A DNA stretch of 64,000 nt from Bordetella sp. 02P26C-1 (GTDB lineage Bacteria; Pseudomonadota; Gammaproteobacteria; Burkholderiales; Burkholderiaceae_B): assembly GCF_009763255.1 (NCBI RefSeq), contig NZ_WSJB01000010.1, positions 219,655 through 283,654 of the forward strand, read 5' to 3'. The notes below the pieces were generated by a model. That model ran no database searches and was not told where the DNA came from. It saw only the letters and a program-made list of their open reading frames with translations. A program made the position numbers and the translations under genes. Below, piece by piece: positions 36,031 through 45,630 of this stretch (positions within the stretch are counted from its first letter, which is position 1; each line of letters begins with the position of its first letter).

Positions 36031-37722
36031 TCAGGCGCGGGCCGGGGCAGGGTTGCCGGACAGCGTGCTAGGGTTGGGCAGGGCTTCTTTCTCTTGTTGA
36101 AACGACGTGACGCGCTGCGACAACTGGCTGAAATCAAAACGCTCGCGGCTCCGTAGACTCAATGCCACGCACACAATGGTGCTTACGCCATACGCTGTGA
36201 GCGATCCGGTCAACACGGTGTAGTCGCGCAGAAAACCGATGCACAAGGGCATCAACACCACCGCCGCGATCACGCCAATCACCAGCGCGGGACGACGGCC
36301 GAAGAAACCAAACGTCATCAGACCCAGCACCACACCGCCGCCCAGGGCCGCGCAGACCTCAAAGAACACCGCGACAGCGCCTTCGATGGGCAGCAATTCA
36401 AAGCGTACAACCGTAAACAGAGCCACAGCCGAGATCACCGACCACACGAATGCGCGGTTATCGACACGGTCCCAGAAAAAGCTGGCAATGACCGGGAACA
36501 CGATGGCGCCCCACAAGGCACCCACAAACACCAGCATCACAAGGATGTCCAAACGCATGCTGGCGAAAATCACGCCCGCCATGGTGGCGGCGACCATTGT
36601 GGCGCGGCCCCACCACAGCATGCGGCGCGGATCGGGCTTGCCCTTGGCAATATTGCGCGCGTAAACGTCGGTCATGACAATGGCCGAGAGCGCCGCGAGA
36701 TCGGAGTCGGCCGTCGACGACAGCGAGCCCACCACCAGAATAAAGAACAACGCAATGCCCACCGGCGGCAGATAGGTCGAAGCCATTTGCGGGATGATGT
36801 TATTCAAGTCGCCGTCTACCGGTTGCAGGCCGACGAATAGTGCCAGCAATCCCAGCATGCCCAAGCCGATCACCACCGCGCCATAGCCGATCGTGGCCGT
36901 CAGAAAGGTAGGCTTGATCAGGTCTTCCCGCACGGCGAACAGACGCTGCGCGATCGTTTGGTTGCCAATGGCATACGCCAATACCGCGACGAAATACGGT
37001 GCGCCTTGTTCGAGAATCGCCGTAGTGGAATAGAGGTCCGCTTGTTCGGGCGATAGCCGCCACATGTTGGTATCCAACAGATCGGGTCCGCCTGCATTAA
37101 AGAAGATCAGCGGGATGATGATCACCGCCGACAAGATCATCGCCAGCAATTGCGCAAAGTCGGTCATGACCGACGCGCGAAAGCCCGACCAAAATGAGTA
37201 GGACAAGACGCCCAGACCCGCGATCAGCACACCTTGCGTAAAGCTCAAGGGGCTCAAGATCGACACCAGTGCACCCGCCGCGGTGAAGTTCACCATCAGA
37301 CTGATACAGCTGCCAATGATGTTCGATATTGCCATGATCATCTGGCTTGACGTGCCGTGGCGCGCTTGCAGGATCTCCGCCAAGGTGTGTGCCTTGGGCG
37401 CCAGTTGACGAAAGCGTTTGCCAAAAGGGTAGATAAACAGAATCATCAACGCGCCCCAGAATCCATAATGGATGGGGCCCGACAGCCCGTACTTAAAGCC
37501 AGATGTCGCGCTAGCGTAAAAGGAAGCCGCCCAGATCCAGGTGGCGATCATGCTTGCGGCGGCAAGGCCAAAGCCGACAGCGTTGTTCGAAGTCATGTAG
37601 CCGTCCACATTTTCATTGCGCTTGCCAATGAACAAAGACATCAAAAATGTGGCGCCGTAAAACCCGACCAATAACATGATGGCCGTTGTGCCCGATAGCT
37701 GAAAAAGCTGTGCTTCCTGCAT
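36031..37722 (-). CDS. Sodium:solute symporter (SSS family)
   Basis: The 563-residue membrane protein has about 13-14 hydrophobic segments. SSS features are visible: TSNNAVGFGLAAASMIATWIWAASFYASA near residues 45-73 (core GFGLAAASMIATWIW), HTLAEILQARHGT, and GSLSSTADSDLAALSAI near 360, where sodium-site serines usually lie. The W-x-WAASF pattern recalls the DUR3-like branch, but the substrate is not clear. I start at ATG 37722 (MQEAQLFQ), with GAGGAG upstream; the open frame to 37911 lacks support. The next gene encodes a 40-residue membrane peptide. The GlcD-GlcF-like gene converges on this pair, so a hydroxyacid substrate is possible. Confidence 0.9.
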   Translation of the reverse strand: MQEAQLFQLSGTTAIMLLVGFYGATFLMSLFIGKRNENVDGYMTSNNAVGFGLAAASMIATWIWAASFYASATSGFKYGLSGPIHYGFWGALMILFIYPFGKRFRQLAPKAHTLAEILQARHGTSSQMIMAISNIIGSCISLMVNFTAAGALVSILSPLSFTQGVLIAGLGVLSYSFWSGFRASVMTDFAQLLAMILSAVIIIPLIFFNAGGPDLLDTNMWRLSPEQADLYSTTAILEQGAPYFVAVLAYAIGNQTIAQRLFAVREDLIKPTFLTATIGYGAVVIGLGMLGLLALFVGLQPVDGDLNNIIPQMASTYLPPVGIALFFILVVGSLSSTADSDLAALSAIVMTDVYARNIAKGKPDPRRMLWWGRATMVAATMAGVIFASMRLDILVMLVFVGALWGAIVFPVIASFFWDRVDNRAFVWSVISAVALFTVVRFELLPIEGAVAVFFEVCAALGGGVVLGLMTFGFFGRRPALVIGVIAAVVLMPLCIGFLRDYTVLTGSLTAYGVSTIVCVALSLRSRERFDFSQLSQRVTSFQQEKEALPNPSTLSGNPAPARA

Positions 37723-38255
37723 GGGGATGTTTTTCTCCTCTCGTCGTAGCGCACCCGAAAGCGCGCGACCGCCCAAGCCATTTCCGCACTGTGCGATGGG
37801 TGGCGACAACCCACTGGCGTGCTGAAACACCGTACGCGCGATCGACGCGCGCACGTTATCCTGCGTGGCTGGTGCCGGGTGTCGGCTAGCCATGCAGCGT
37901 TGAACGCACACAAAGGTGCAGCGCTACCGCGGGCCGTGTTCGTGGGCGACGGCGCCCAGTCGGATCCCGAGATCGGAAGCAATGAACCGGCTTGTTTAGC
38001 CGGCATGGTGTTACGCGGCCAAACCCGCTGGCCGGAGATTGTGTTTCAGCAAAATTGCCGGGCCGCTGTGCGCAGCCTAGTGATGGATGACCATAAAGCT
38101 GTGACCGGCCATCCGTAAAGGGCTAGGAGTATAAAGGTTTGCATGCAAACTGTCTATGCCCGCTACACATTGATTCATCAAGTAACCTGTGTGCAGTATA
38201 TTGGGGCAGCAGGGGGCATCCAAGCCGCCCTGCGTTTAGACCTCAGGAGGTGCAG
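37723..38255. other. Intergenic region between symporter and catalase genes
   Basis: About 530 bases without a supported gene. The open frames here have no ribosome site or family signature. The part next to the catalase gene carries a 14-base palindrome and presumably its promoter; the other part holds the symporter promoter. No tRNA-like fold or repeat was seen. Confidence 0.5.
38137..38150. promoter_or_regulatory. 14-base palindrome upstream of the catalase gene
   Basis: GTTTGCATGCAAAC is a perfect palindrome about 105 bases upstream of the catalase start codon. It resembles a homodimer operator. It does not fit the spaced ATAG/CTAT pattern of OxyR. The binding protein is unknown. Confidence 0.35.
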
Positions 38256-39755
38256 ATGACTGATTCGAAAAATAAAGCAGCCGTAGGTTCGACGACGGGA
38301 GCCGGCGCTCCCGCACCGAGCGATCGTAATTCGCTGACCATCGGACCGAATGGCCCTATCGTTTTGCACGATGTGCATTTCCTGGAGCAGATGGCGCACT
38401 TCAATCGCGAGAAAGTGCCAGAGCGTCAACCGCATGCCAAGGGCTCAGGTGCTTTCGGTGTGTTTGAAACGACCGAAGACGTCTCCGCCTACACCAAGGC
38501 GGCGCTGTTTCAGAAAGGCTGTCAAACCGAAATGCTCGCGCGTTTTTCGACGGTGGCGGGCGAGGCCGGCAGCCCCGACACGTGGCGCGATGTGCGAGGG
38601 TTTTCGCTGAAGTTCTATACGACCGAAGGCAACTACGATCTGGTGGGTAACAACACGCCGGTATTCTTCGTGCGTGACCCGATGAAGTTTCCCCATTTCA
38701 TTCGCAGCCAGAAACGCCTGCCGGATTCCGGTTTGCGCGACAACCATATGCAGTGGGACTTCTGGACGCTCAATCCCGAGACCGCGCACCAGGTGACGTA
38801 TTTGATGGGTGAACGTGGGCTGCCGCGTACCTGGCGCCATATGAACGGCTATGGCTCCCACACCTATATGTGGGTCAATGCCGCGGGTGAACGTTTCTGG
38901 GTGAAGTATCACTTCCATTCGCAGCAGGGCACGAAGAACTTCACCAACGCCGAAGCGATGGAGATGGCCGGTCGCGATGCTGACTACCATCGTCGTGATC
39001 TGTTTGACGCCATCGCGCGCGGCGAGCATCCGGTGTGGACGATGTTCGTGCAAGTCATGCCGTATGCGGATGCCAAGACGTATCGCTTCAATCCTTTCGA
39101 CCTGACCAAGGTCTGGTCTCATAAGGACTACCCGTTGATCAAGGTCGGCACGATGACCTTGAATCGCAATCCGGAGAACTTCTTCGCGCAGATCGAGCAG
39201 GCCGCGTTCTCGCCGGGCAATACGGTGCCGGGTATCGGCCTGTCGCCCGACAAGATGCTGCTGGGTCGCGCGTTTGCCTACAACGACGCGCAACGCAATC
39301 GTATCGGCACCAACTTCCATCAGCTGCCGGTGAATAAGCCCAAGTGCCCGGTGCAGTCCTATATGTTCGATGGCCAGATGGCTTACGAACACAGTGGTAA
39401 TCAGCCGGTTTACGCGCCCAACTCGCAAGGTCGTACCTGGTCGGACACGACCGGCAAGATGGAAGACGGTTGGGAGGCCGATGGCGACATGGTGCGCAGT
39501 GCCTACACGCTGCATGCCGAGGACGATGACTTCAGTCAGCCAGGCGCGCTCGTGCGCGAAGTGTTCGATGATGCCGCTCGCGCGCAGCTGGTCGAAACCG
39601 TCGCGGGTGCGTTGTTAGGCGGCGTGCGCAGCCCGGTGCTTGAGCGTGCGTTCGACTACTGGAAACAGATCGACCCCGATGTGGGCCGGCGCATCGAGGA
39701 AAAAGTCCGTGCGGGCCAAGCGCCGGAACCAGCCTCGGGCATGAGCGAAGCCTGA
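38256..39755 (+). CDS. katA: Monofunctional heme catalase
   Basis: The 499-residue enzyme breaks down hydrogen peroxide in the cytoplasm. The catalytic histidine is His60 in [13 protein letters not shown], the distal asparagine lies in [19 protein letters not shown] (about 132-150), and the heme-ligating tyrosine is near 342 in [14 protein letters not shown]. Length matches small-subunit catalases. CAGGAGG lies five bases before ATG 38256, so the 39-residue upstream extension is rejected. It is monocistronic, with a strong terminator after it. Confidence 0.96.
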   Translation: MTDSKNKAAVGSTTGAGAPAPSDRNSLTIGPNGPIVLHDVHFLEQMAHFNREKVPERQPHAKGSGAFGVFETTEDVSAYTKAALFQKGCQTEMLARFSTVAGEAGSPDTWRDVRGFSLKFYTTEGNYDLVGNNTPVFFVRDPMKFPHFIRSQKRLPDSGLRDNHMQWDFWTLNPETAHQVTYLMGERGLPRTWRHMNGYGSHTYMWVNAAGERFWVKYHFHSQQGTKNFTNAEAMEMAGRDADYHRRDLFDAIARGEHPVWTMFVQVMPYADAKTYRFNPFDLTKVWSHKDYPLIKVGTMTLNRNPENFFAQIEQAAFSPGNTVPGIGLSPDKMLLGRAFAYNDAQRNRIGTNFHQLPVNKPKCPVQSYMFDGQMAYEHSGNQPVYAPNSQGRTWSDTTGKMEDGWEADGDMVRSAYTLHAEDDDFSQPGALVREVFDDAARAQLVETVAGALLGGVRSPVLERAFDYWKQIDPDVGRRIEEKVRAGQAPEPASGMSEA

Positions 39756-39800
39756 TCGTGAACGCGTCGGCCTGACGGCGCGGTAATGCGATAAGAAATC

Positions 39801-39840
39801 GGCGAGCAAGGCGTGACGCCTTGCTCGCCGTTTATGTTTT
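39801..39840 (+). terminator. Strong intrinsic terminator after katA
   Basis: GGCGAGCAAGGCG (39801-39813) and CGCCTTGCTCGCC (39817-39829) form a perfect 13-bp stem with a TGA loop, followed by GTTTATGTTTT. It lies between convergent katA and dbpA. It is the best-formed hairpin terminator I saw in the window, and AAAACATAAAC on the left side when read from the minus strand makes it mainly a plus-strand terminator. Confidence 0.8.
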
Positions 39841-39856
39841 ACCGTCTATGCCGCGA

Positions 39857-41245
39857 TCAAAACTCTTCCAGGTAGCGCATGCGAAAGCGGCGGCCCTTGA
39901 TGTTGCTGTTCGATATGCGCGCAAACGCCTGTTTGGCGATCTGGCGATCGATAGCCACATAGGCGCTGAATTCGTGGATATTGATCTTGCCCACTTGTTC
40001 GAAGGTCAAGCCGCCATCGCCGGTCAGAGCGCCCAACAGATCGCCGGGACGTAGTTTGTCCTTCTTACCACCTTGGATGCATAGCGTCACCATCGGCGCA
40101 CGCAATGGCCGGTCCGCCTTCGGACGTAGCGCTTTGATATCCGCCCATTTCAACGGCGTGCCCTGATATTGTTCGATCAGGTTCGCCCAGCGCATTTCCT
40201 CGGGCGAACACAGGCTTAGTGCCAAGCCCTTTTGATCGCCCCGGCCGCTGCGGCCAATGCGGTGGATGTGCACTTCCGTATCCTTGGTCACATCCACGTT
40301 GATGACGGCGCTTAGATTCTGGATGTCCAAGCCGCGTGCCGCCACATCGGTGGCCACCAGCACGGCGCAACTCTGGTTGGCGAACTGGATCAGGATCTCG
40401 TCGCGCTCACGCTGCTCCAGATCGCCATTCAGCGCCAGGGCGCTGATGCCTTCGGCCTGCAAGCGTTCAACCAGATCGTGGCTACGGATCTTGGTATTGC
40501 AAAACGCCAGCGTGGAGGCCGGCCGGAAATGCGCGAGCAGCGTGGCCACGGCGTCCAGCCTTTGGCTGTTATCGATCTCGTAAAAGATCTGTTCGATGCG
40601 GCTCGCGTCATGTTGCGCCTCGACCTTGACTTCGGCCGGGTTACGCAAAAAGCGCGCGCTCAGCTTGCGAATATTGTCGGGATAAGTCGCCGAGAACAGC
40701 AGGGTCTGGCGTTTGCCTGGGCATTGGGAGGCAATGGCCACGATATCGTCGTAGAACCCCATGTCGACCATGCGGTCTGCCTCGTCCAGGACCAGGGTGC
40801 TCAGTTGGGACAGATCGAGACTGCCGCGCGCCAGGTGGTCCTGGATGCGGCCCGGCGTGCCCACAATCAGGTGCGCACCACGGGCAAGCGATTCGGCTTG
40901 GGGTCTGGCAGCCGCGCCGCCGCAGAGCGTCAGGACTTTGACGTTGGGAATCAGGCGGGCCAGCCGGCGCAGTTCCTGCGCCACCTGATCGGCCAATTCC
41001 CGCGTGGGGCAAAGCAGCAGCGCCTGCGGGACCAGGCGCGCGACATCCAGTTTTTGCAGCAGGCCCAACCCAAAAGCGGCGGTCTTGCCACTGCCTGTTT
41101 TGGCCTGGGCGATGAGATCGCGGCCTTCGAGAATGAGCGGCAGGCTCTGCGCCTGGATCGGCGTCATGTGGTCAAAGCCCAGGCTTTGCAGGTTTTCTAA
41201 CAAAGCGGGCAGCAAAGGCAGGGCGGAAAAAGGGGATTGAGTCAC
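39857..41245 (-). CDS. dbpA: ATP-dependent RNA helicase DbpA (DEAD box)
   Basis: DbpA unwinds RNA during late assembly of the 50S ribosomal subunit. The 462-residue protein has the Q motif (FDHMTPIQAQSLP), Walker A AKTGSGKT at 48-55, LVLDEADRMVD, LLFSATYPD and HRIGRSGR, followed by the DbpA RNA-binding domain (LCIQGGKKDKLRPGDLLGAL ... RRFRMRYLEEF) that targets hairpin 92 of 23S rRNA. I place the start at GTG 41245 (VTQSPFSALPLLP), the usual DbpA N-terminus; the 25-residue extension to 41320 has no ribosome site. Confidence 0.93.
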   Translation of the reverse strand: MTQSPFSALPLLPALLENLQSLGFDHMTPIQAQSLPLILEGRDLIAQAKTGSGKTAAFGLGLLQKLDVARLVPQALLLCPTRELADQVAQELRRLARLIPNVKVLTLCGGAAARPQAESLARGAHLIVGTPGRIQDHLARGSLDLSQLSTLVLDEADRMVDMGFYDDIVAIASQCPGKRQTLLFSATYPDNIRKLSARFLRNPAEVKVEAQHDASRIEQIFYEIDNSQRLDAVATLLAHFRPASTLAFCNTKIRSHDLVERLQAEGISALALNGDLEQRERDEILIQFANQSCAVLVATDVAARGLDIQNLSAVINVDVTKDTEVHIHRIGRSGRGDQKGLALSLCSPEEMRWANLIEQYQGTPLKWADIKALRPKADRPLRAPMVTLCIQGGKKDKLRPGDLLGALTGDGGLTFEQVGKINIHEFSAYVAIDRQIAKQAFARISNSNIKGRRFRMRYLEEF

Positions 41246-41424
41246 GACGGAACCGAAATAAAAGCGAAGTAACTCACAGTGTATGCGTTTGTACGACGCC
41301 GCTGGGATCATTCGGGCCATTCACGCAGCTGGCAACATATTTCACGCTTGCTTATGCCTCTGATACCAGCGCGTCACGCCGTTTCTATACAATTCCGTCC
41401 TCACTCCCGCGAGGGAGGGCTTTG

Positions 41425-42378
41425 TTGCCGTATATGCAAGAGATCGCAGTTTATATTCGCAGCCGATGCAAGTTCGGCGATCAGGTGGTTTCCTACGCCA
41501 CGCTGTCCCAACTAAAGCATTGGTGGCCACAGGCACGCTTGCGGGTCGTGGCGCAGCATGCGGTGTCGCATTACTACTGCTCATTACCCTGGGTGGATGA
41601 GTTCGTGCAGGCAGAAACGCTGGTCGAGGCGGTACGCGCCATGCCGCCTCGCGCGGATCTGGCGGTGAGCCTGCACCACACCAGTGAGCGCTACGCGCTC
41701 GTGAATCTGCTGCGACGGCCAAAGCTGCGGCTAGGGTTTCGTAATCTCCGTTTGCTCGATTGTTGCTGGACCCACGCGCACGACAAAGACATTAACGAGT
41801 ACATCGCGCTGGCCAACTTGTTATTGTTGAATACGTACCGGCCCGTCGCGCCCGAGGAGGCTTCACGTCGGTGTTTCGAACAGATCGCGGCGCAGGCGGT
41901 GCCGCAGCCTGCCCCCGCCGATATCGTGATGATTCCCGGTGGTGGCGATGGGGAGTTCAAGCGTTGGGGCGTCGCGAATTTCTTGGCGCTGGCCGATTCG
42001 CTGAAAAGCCGTCTTGGCGGCGATGCGCGATTCAGCTTCGTGCTGGGGCCGGCCGAGGCGGCCGAAGTTGGGGCGCTCCAGGCCCTGCGCCGGCCGGACT
42101 TCGAACTGATCGTCGGCCGCTCGATTCCCGAGTTGGCCAGCTTGATGCTGAATGCGCGGCTGGTGGTGGCCAACGACTGCGGGCCTTCCCATATCGGCCA
42201 AGGCGTGTGCGTGCCATATGTGGGCGTGTTCAACGAAGCGAATCCTGAATGGTTCTGGGCCCGGCCTTACTCGGCCGCGGTCTATCCGGAGAACGGCGTC
42301 GTCGACATCCAGCGCGTGAGTCCCGCGCGCGTGGCGGATGCCTGCCTGCGGGTACTCTCCAGCGTCCGACCTTACTGA
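41425..42378 (+). CDS. Glycosyltransferase family 9 protein (heptosyltransferase-like)
   Basis: The roughly 317-residue protein has the two Rossmann-like halves of GT9 enzymes, which add heptose or related sugars to lipopolysaccharide cores at the cytoplasmic face. Visible marks are YIRSRCKFGDQVVS at the N-terminus, VMIPGGGDGEFKRWGVANFLALADSL near 172 (nucleotide-sugar side; core GDGEFKRWGVANF) and LVVANDCGPSHIGQG near 250, the typical acceptor/donor motif. GAGGGAGGG at 41411-41419 favours TTG 41425 as start; ATG 41434 and TTG 41422 are alternatives. It stands alone, away from any LPS cluster, so its sugar is unknown. Confidence 0.85.
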   Translation: MPYMQEIAVYIRSRCKFGDQVVSYATLSQLKHWWPQARLRVVAQHAVSHYYCSLPWVDEFVQAETLVEAVRAMPPRADLAVSLHHTSERYALVNLLRRPKLRLGFRNLRLLDCCWTHAHDKDINEYIALANLLLLNTYRPVAPEEASRRCFEQIAAQAVPQPAPADIVMIPGGGDGEFKRWGVANFLALADSLKSRLGGDARFSFVLGPAEAAEVGALQALRRPDFELIVGRSIPELASLMLNARLVVANDCGPSHIGQGVCVPYVGVFNEANPEWFWARPYSAAVYPENGVVDIQRVSPARVADACLRVLSSVRPY

Positions 42379-42516
42379 TTCTCGCGCCGGTGCAATGCCG
42401 GCGCCGTCGCCTTTTGCCTTGCCGTGTGCGGCCCGCCGGGAAACTACCATCACGGGTAAACCCTCAGCTCTACGACCTTGACCATTTGCTGCATTGCGGC
42501 GAATATTCCCGTTTTC

Positions 42517-42526
42517 GAGAATTCTC
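42517..42526. promoter_or_regulatory. Palindrome before the D-amino-acid operon
   Basis: GAGAATTCTC is a perfect 10-base palindrome 41 bases before the first gene of the D-amino-acid operon, flanked at a distance by TTTTCG and CGAAAA. The XRE-cupin regulator at the end of the operon is the obvious candidate to bind here. The call is based on position and symmetry only. Confidence 0.35.
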
Positions 42527-42566
42527 ATATCCGAAAATAAATTCGGTGTGCAAAGGATGATGCGGC

Positions 42567-43718
42567 ATGACGGGCGGGAAGGTATACGACTATCTGATCA
42601 TTGGCGCGGGAATGGCTGGCGCTTCGCTGGCCTACCGGCTGCGGGACCGCGGGTCGATCATGGTGGTCGAGATGGAAAGCCAGGCCGGTTATCACACGTC
42701 CGGGCGCTCGGCTGCGATGTTCATGGAAACCTACGGTACGCCGACCATACGCGCCCTGACTCGCGCTAGCCGGTCGTTTTTCGAAACGCCGCCGGCGGGC
42801 TTTAGCGAACATGCTTTGCTGGCCGATCGCGGCGTGGTCTATATCGCGCATGAGGGGCAGGAGAGCTTGCTCGCCGAGACGCTCGAACAACTGCAGGCCA
42901 CTGGGGCGACGGTACGCTTGCTGAGCGCCGATGAAGTCATCGCGCGCGTGCCTTGCGTGCGTCGCGAGGGACTGATCGGTGCGATCGAGGAGCCCGACGC
43001 GATGGATATCGATGTGCATGCGCTATTGCACGGTTTCTTGCGCGGCGCGAAGCAGTCGGGCGTGGAATTCACCTATAGCGCGGCCGTCGAGCGGGCAGAG
43101 CGCGAGGGTGAGTTGTGGCAGGTGACGCTCTCCAATGGCACGACAGTGGCTGCGCGTAGTGTGGTGGATGCGGCAGGCGCCTGGGGCGAGCGTGTCGCCG
43201 CATTGTTTGGGGCCGCGCCGCTGGGCTTGCAGCCCAAGCGTCGCAGTGCATTTACATTCAAGCTCGACGCGAACGACGGCCAATGGACCGATACCGATCA
43301 CTGGCCCGCCGTCGTGGGCGTAGACGAGTCTTTCTACTTCAAACCGGATGCTGGGCAGTTCCTGGGTTCCCCCGCGAACGCCGACCCGGTTGAACCGCAC
43401 GATGTCGTGGCCGAAGAACTCGATATCGCAATCGGTATCGACCGCATTTGCACCGCGACAACGTTGACGATCCGCCGCCCGAAGCACACCTGGGCAGGAC
43501 TGCGTTCGTTTCTGCCCGATGGCGATTTCGCCATCGGCTGGGACCCGCAAGTGAGCGGATTTTTCTGGCTGGTGGGGCAGGGCGGCTATGGCATTCAGTC
43601 GGCGCCCGGCGCTTCGATGCTGGCCGCAAACCTCGTCCTGGGCGAGCCGCTGGACCCGTCTTTGCAGGCTGAAGACATTGACGCGGCGCTCGTATCGCCA
43701 GCACGTTATCACGCTTGA
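42567..43718 (+). CDS. FAD-dependent D-amino acid dehydrogenase (DAO/DauA-like)
   Basis: The 383-residue protein is a DAO-fold oxidoreductase. It begins with a dinucleotide-binding motif YDYLIIGAGMAGASLAYRL, has HTSGRSAAMF (FAD contact) near 49 and RRPKHTWAGLRSFLPDGDFAIGWD near the C-terminus (core TWAGLRSFLPDGD). It resembles D-arginine dehydrogenase, which turns D-amino acids into imines. RidA, encoded next, hydrolyses such imines, and D-aminoacylase and D-carbamoylase follow in the same run, so a D-amino acid substrate is well supported by context. It is the first gene of the operon; AAAGGA precedes ATG 42567. Confidence 0.88.
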   Translation: MTGGKVYDYLIIGAGMAGASLAYRLRDRGSIMVVEMESQAGYHTSGRSAAMFMETYGTPTIRALTRASRSFFETPPAGFSEHALLADRGVVYIAHEGQESLLAETLEQLQATGATVRLLSADEVIARVPCVRREGLIGAIEEPDAMDIDVHALLHGFLRGAKQSGVEFTYSAAVERAEREGELWQVTLSNGTTVAARSVVDAAGAWGERVAALFGAAPLGLQPKRRSAFTFKLDANDGQWTDTDHWPAVVGVDESFYFKPDAGQFLGSPANADPVEPHDVVAEELDIAIGIDRICTATTLTIRRPKHTWAGLRSFLPDGDFAIGWDPQVSGFFWLVGQGGYGIQSAPGASMLAANLVLGEPLDPSLQAEDIDAALVSPARYHA

Positions 43719-43748
43719 ATCCCAACACCTAAACAGCGAGTCACTGAT

Positions 43749-44114
43749 ATGAGCATTGAACGTTACGAGTCTCCCTTGGGTCTGCCTTTCTCGCGCATGA
43801 TCCGCGCCGGCGGTTTTGTGTTCTTTTCGGGCCAGATCCCGATGGACAGCAACGGCCAGGTGGTGCGCGGCGATATCAAGACGCAAACGGCTGCCGTCAT
43901 GGAACGCCTGCGCGACAGTCTTGCCGAGGTCGGTCTGGGCTTTGAGGATGTAATCAAGGCCACCGTGTGGCTATCGGATCTGGCGATGTTCGCCGAGTTC
44001 AATGAGGTTTATCGCACGTATTTCGCGGCAGGTCTGCCAGTGCGTTCGACGGTTGAAGCCAAGCTCGCGATGGGCGTGGATCTCGAAATCGAAATCCAGG
44101 CGTTGGATCGTTAA
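43749..44114 (+). CDS. RidA-family imine/enamine deaminase
   Basis: RidA proteins are small trimeric enzymes that hydrolyse reactive imines to ketoacids and ammonia. This 121-residue product shows FSRMIRAGGFVFFSGQIPMD near the start, TQTAAVMERL, and the catalytic arginine at about residue 99 in PVRSTVEAKLAMG. It lies 30 bases after the D-amino acid dehydrogenase gene and would clear the iminoacid made by that enzyme. ATG 43749 gives the standard length. Confidence 0.93.
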   Translation: MSIERYESPLGLPFSRMIRAGGFVFFSGQIPMDSNGQVVRGDIKTQTAAVMERLRDSLAEVGLGFEDVIKATVWLSDLAMFAEFNEVYRTYFAAGLPVRSTVEAKLAMGVDLEIEIQALDR

Positions 44115-44140
44115 CGCCACTGACGTCCAGGAGACAGGCA

Positions 44141-45595
44141 ATGCGCATCTTCACCGCATCGTTGGCCACCGAGACCAACACCTTTTCGCCCATCCCCACG
44201 GGTATCGATTCGTTCAGGTCGCGCGGCTACTACCGCGCCGGCGAACATCCCGACACCATGCAGCAGTTCGCCGGACCGCTGTGGGCGGCGCGCCAGCGTG
44301 CCAAGGTGCACGGATGGACGGTTATCGAAGGCACCGTGGCGGGTGCCATGCCGGCGGGTCTGACTACGCGTCACGCATACGAAACGCTGCGCGATGAGAT
44401 TCTGCAGGATCTGCGCAATGCCGGTCAGGTCGATATGGTGGTGCTGGGACTGCATGGCGCGATGGTCGCGGACGGCTACGACGATTGCGAAGGCGATCTG
44501 ATTTGGCGCGTGCGCGAGATCGTGGGTCCGGATGTCGTGATCGGCGCCGAATTGGATCCGCATTGCCATATGACGCCGCTGATGTATGACACGGCCGACG
44601 TGCTGGTGTGCTTTAAGGAGTACCCCCACACCGACATTCTCGAGCGAGCCTATGATCTGGTGGACCTGTGCGCGGCCAAGGTGCGCGGCGAGGTCAAGCC
44701 CACGCTCTCGGTGTTCGACTGCGAGATGATTTCCATCATGCATACCAGCCGCGAGCCGATGCGCAGCTTCGTCGATCGGTTGCTGGCGATGGAAAAAGAG
44801 CCTGGCATTCTGTCGATTTCCATCGCGCACGGTTTCCCCTGGGGCGATGTGCCGGGGATGGGATCTAAGGTCCTCGTCTACACCGATGGCGATGCGGCGC
44901 GCGCGCAGCAATTGTCTGAAAGCCTGGGTAAAGAGATCATCGCGTTTCGTGATTCCTTGCAGCCCGCGTACCCCTCGACGGCCGAAGCCCTGAAGATCAT
45001 CCAGGACAATCAGCGCTACCCCGCCGTGCTGGCCGATTCCGCCGACAACGCGGGCGGCGGTGCGGGTAGCGATTCGACCTATGTGCTGGCCGAACTCCTG
45101 GAAAAAGGCGTGCGTGACGCAGCGATTGCTCCGATCTGGGACCCGGTGGCGGTGGGTCTGTGCATGAACGCAGGCGTTGGCGCCACGTTGCAGTTGCGCA
45201 TCGGCGGCAAGGTGTCTGCGGCCTCAGGTAATCCCGTCGATGCCCGCTGTGTCGTCAAGGCGCTCAAACGCGATGCCTATATGACCGGGCTGTCGAACAC
45301 GCCATCGCTGATCGGCGATGTGGCAGTAGTCGAGACCGAGGGCATTACGCTGGTGCTGAACACCGTGCGCAATCAGGCAATCGGGCGCGACCTCTTCACG
45401 CAATTTGGCATCGATCTTTCGCAATTCAAAATCATCGTGGTGAAGTCCTCGCAGCATTTTTATGCGGAGTACTCCAAGGTCGCGGCACAGGTGATCTATC
45501 TGAAGACGCCGGGCTCGGTGTCGTCGGACCTCAATGCGCTGCCGTATCAAAAAATCGTTTACCCCAAGTGGCCACTGACAACGCCGGCCGTGTAA
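44141..45595 (+). CDS. M81-family metallohydrolase, MlrC-like
   Basis: The 484-residue protein matches the MlrC (microcystinase C) family of zinc hydrolases. It has the family opening RIFTASLATETNTFSPIPTG, GLHGAMVADGYDDCEGDL near 104, and candidate zinc ligands His141 and His143 (ELDPHCHMTP) and His163 (YPHTDI). MlrC cleaves the end products of microcystin breakdown, which contain D-residues and the Adda amino acid. Here it sits in a D-amino-acid peptide cluster without mlrA or mlrB, so it more likely cleaves another peptide or amide. ATG 44141 follows AGGAGACAGG. Confidence 0.9.
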   Translation: MRIFTASLATETNTFSPIPTGIDSFRSRGYYRAGEHPDTMQQFAGPLWAARQRAKVHGWTVIEGTVAGAMPAGLTTRHAYETLRDEILQDLRNAGQVDMVVLGLHGAMVADGYDDCEGDLIWRVREIVGPDVVIGAELDPHCHMTPLMYDTADVLVCFKEYPHTDILERAYDLVDLCAAKVRGEVKPTLSVFDCEMISIMHTSREPMRSFVDRLLAMEKEPGILSISIAHGFPWGDVPGMGSKVLVYTDGDAARAQQLSESLGKEIIAFRDSLQPAYPSTAEALKIIQDNQRYPAVLADSADNAGGGAGSDSTYVLAELLEKGVRDAAIAPIWDPVAVGLCMNAGVGATLQLRIGGKVSAASGNPVDARCVVKALKRDAYMTGLSNTPSLIGDVAVVETEGITLVLNTVRNQAIGRDLFTQFGIDLSQFKIIVVKSSQHFYAEYSKVAAQVIYLKTPGSVSSDLNALPYQKIVYPKWPLTTPAV

Positions 45596-45630
45596 ACGCA
45601 GCAAAACTCGATAAACACAGGAGAGCAGTT

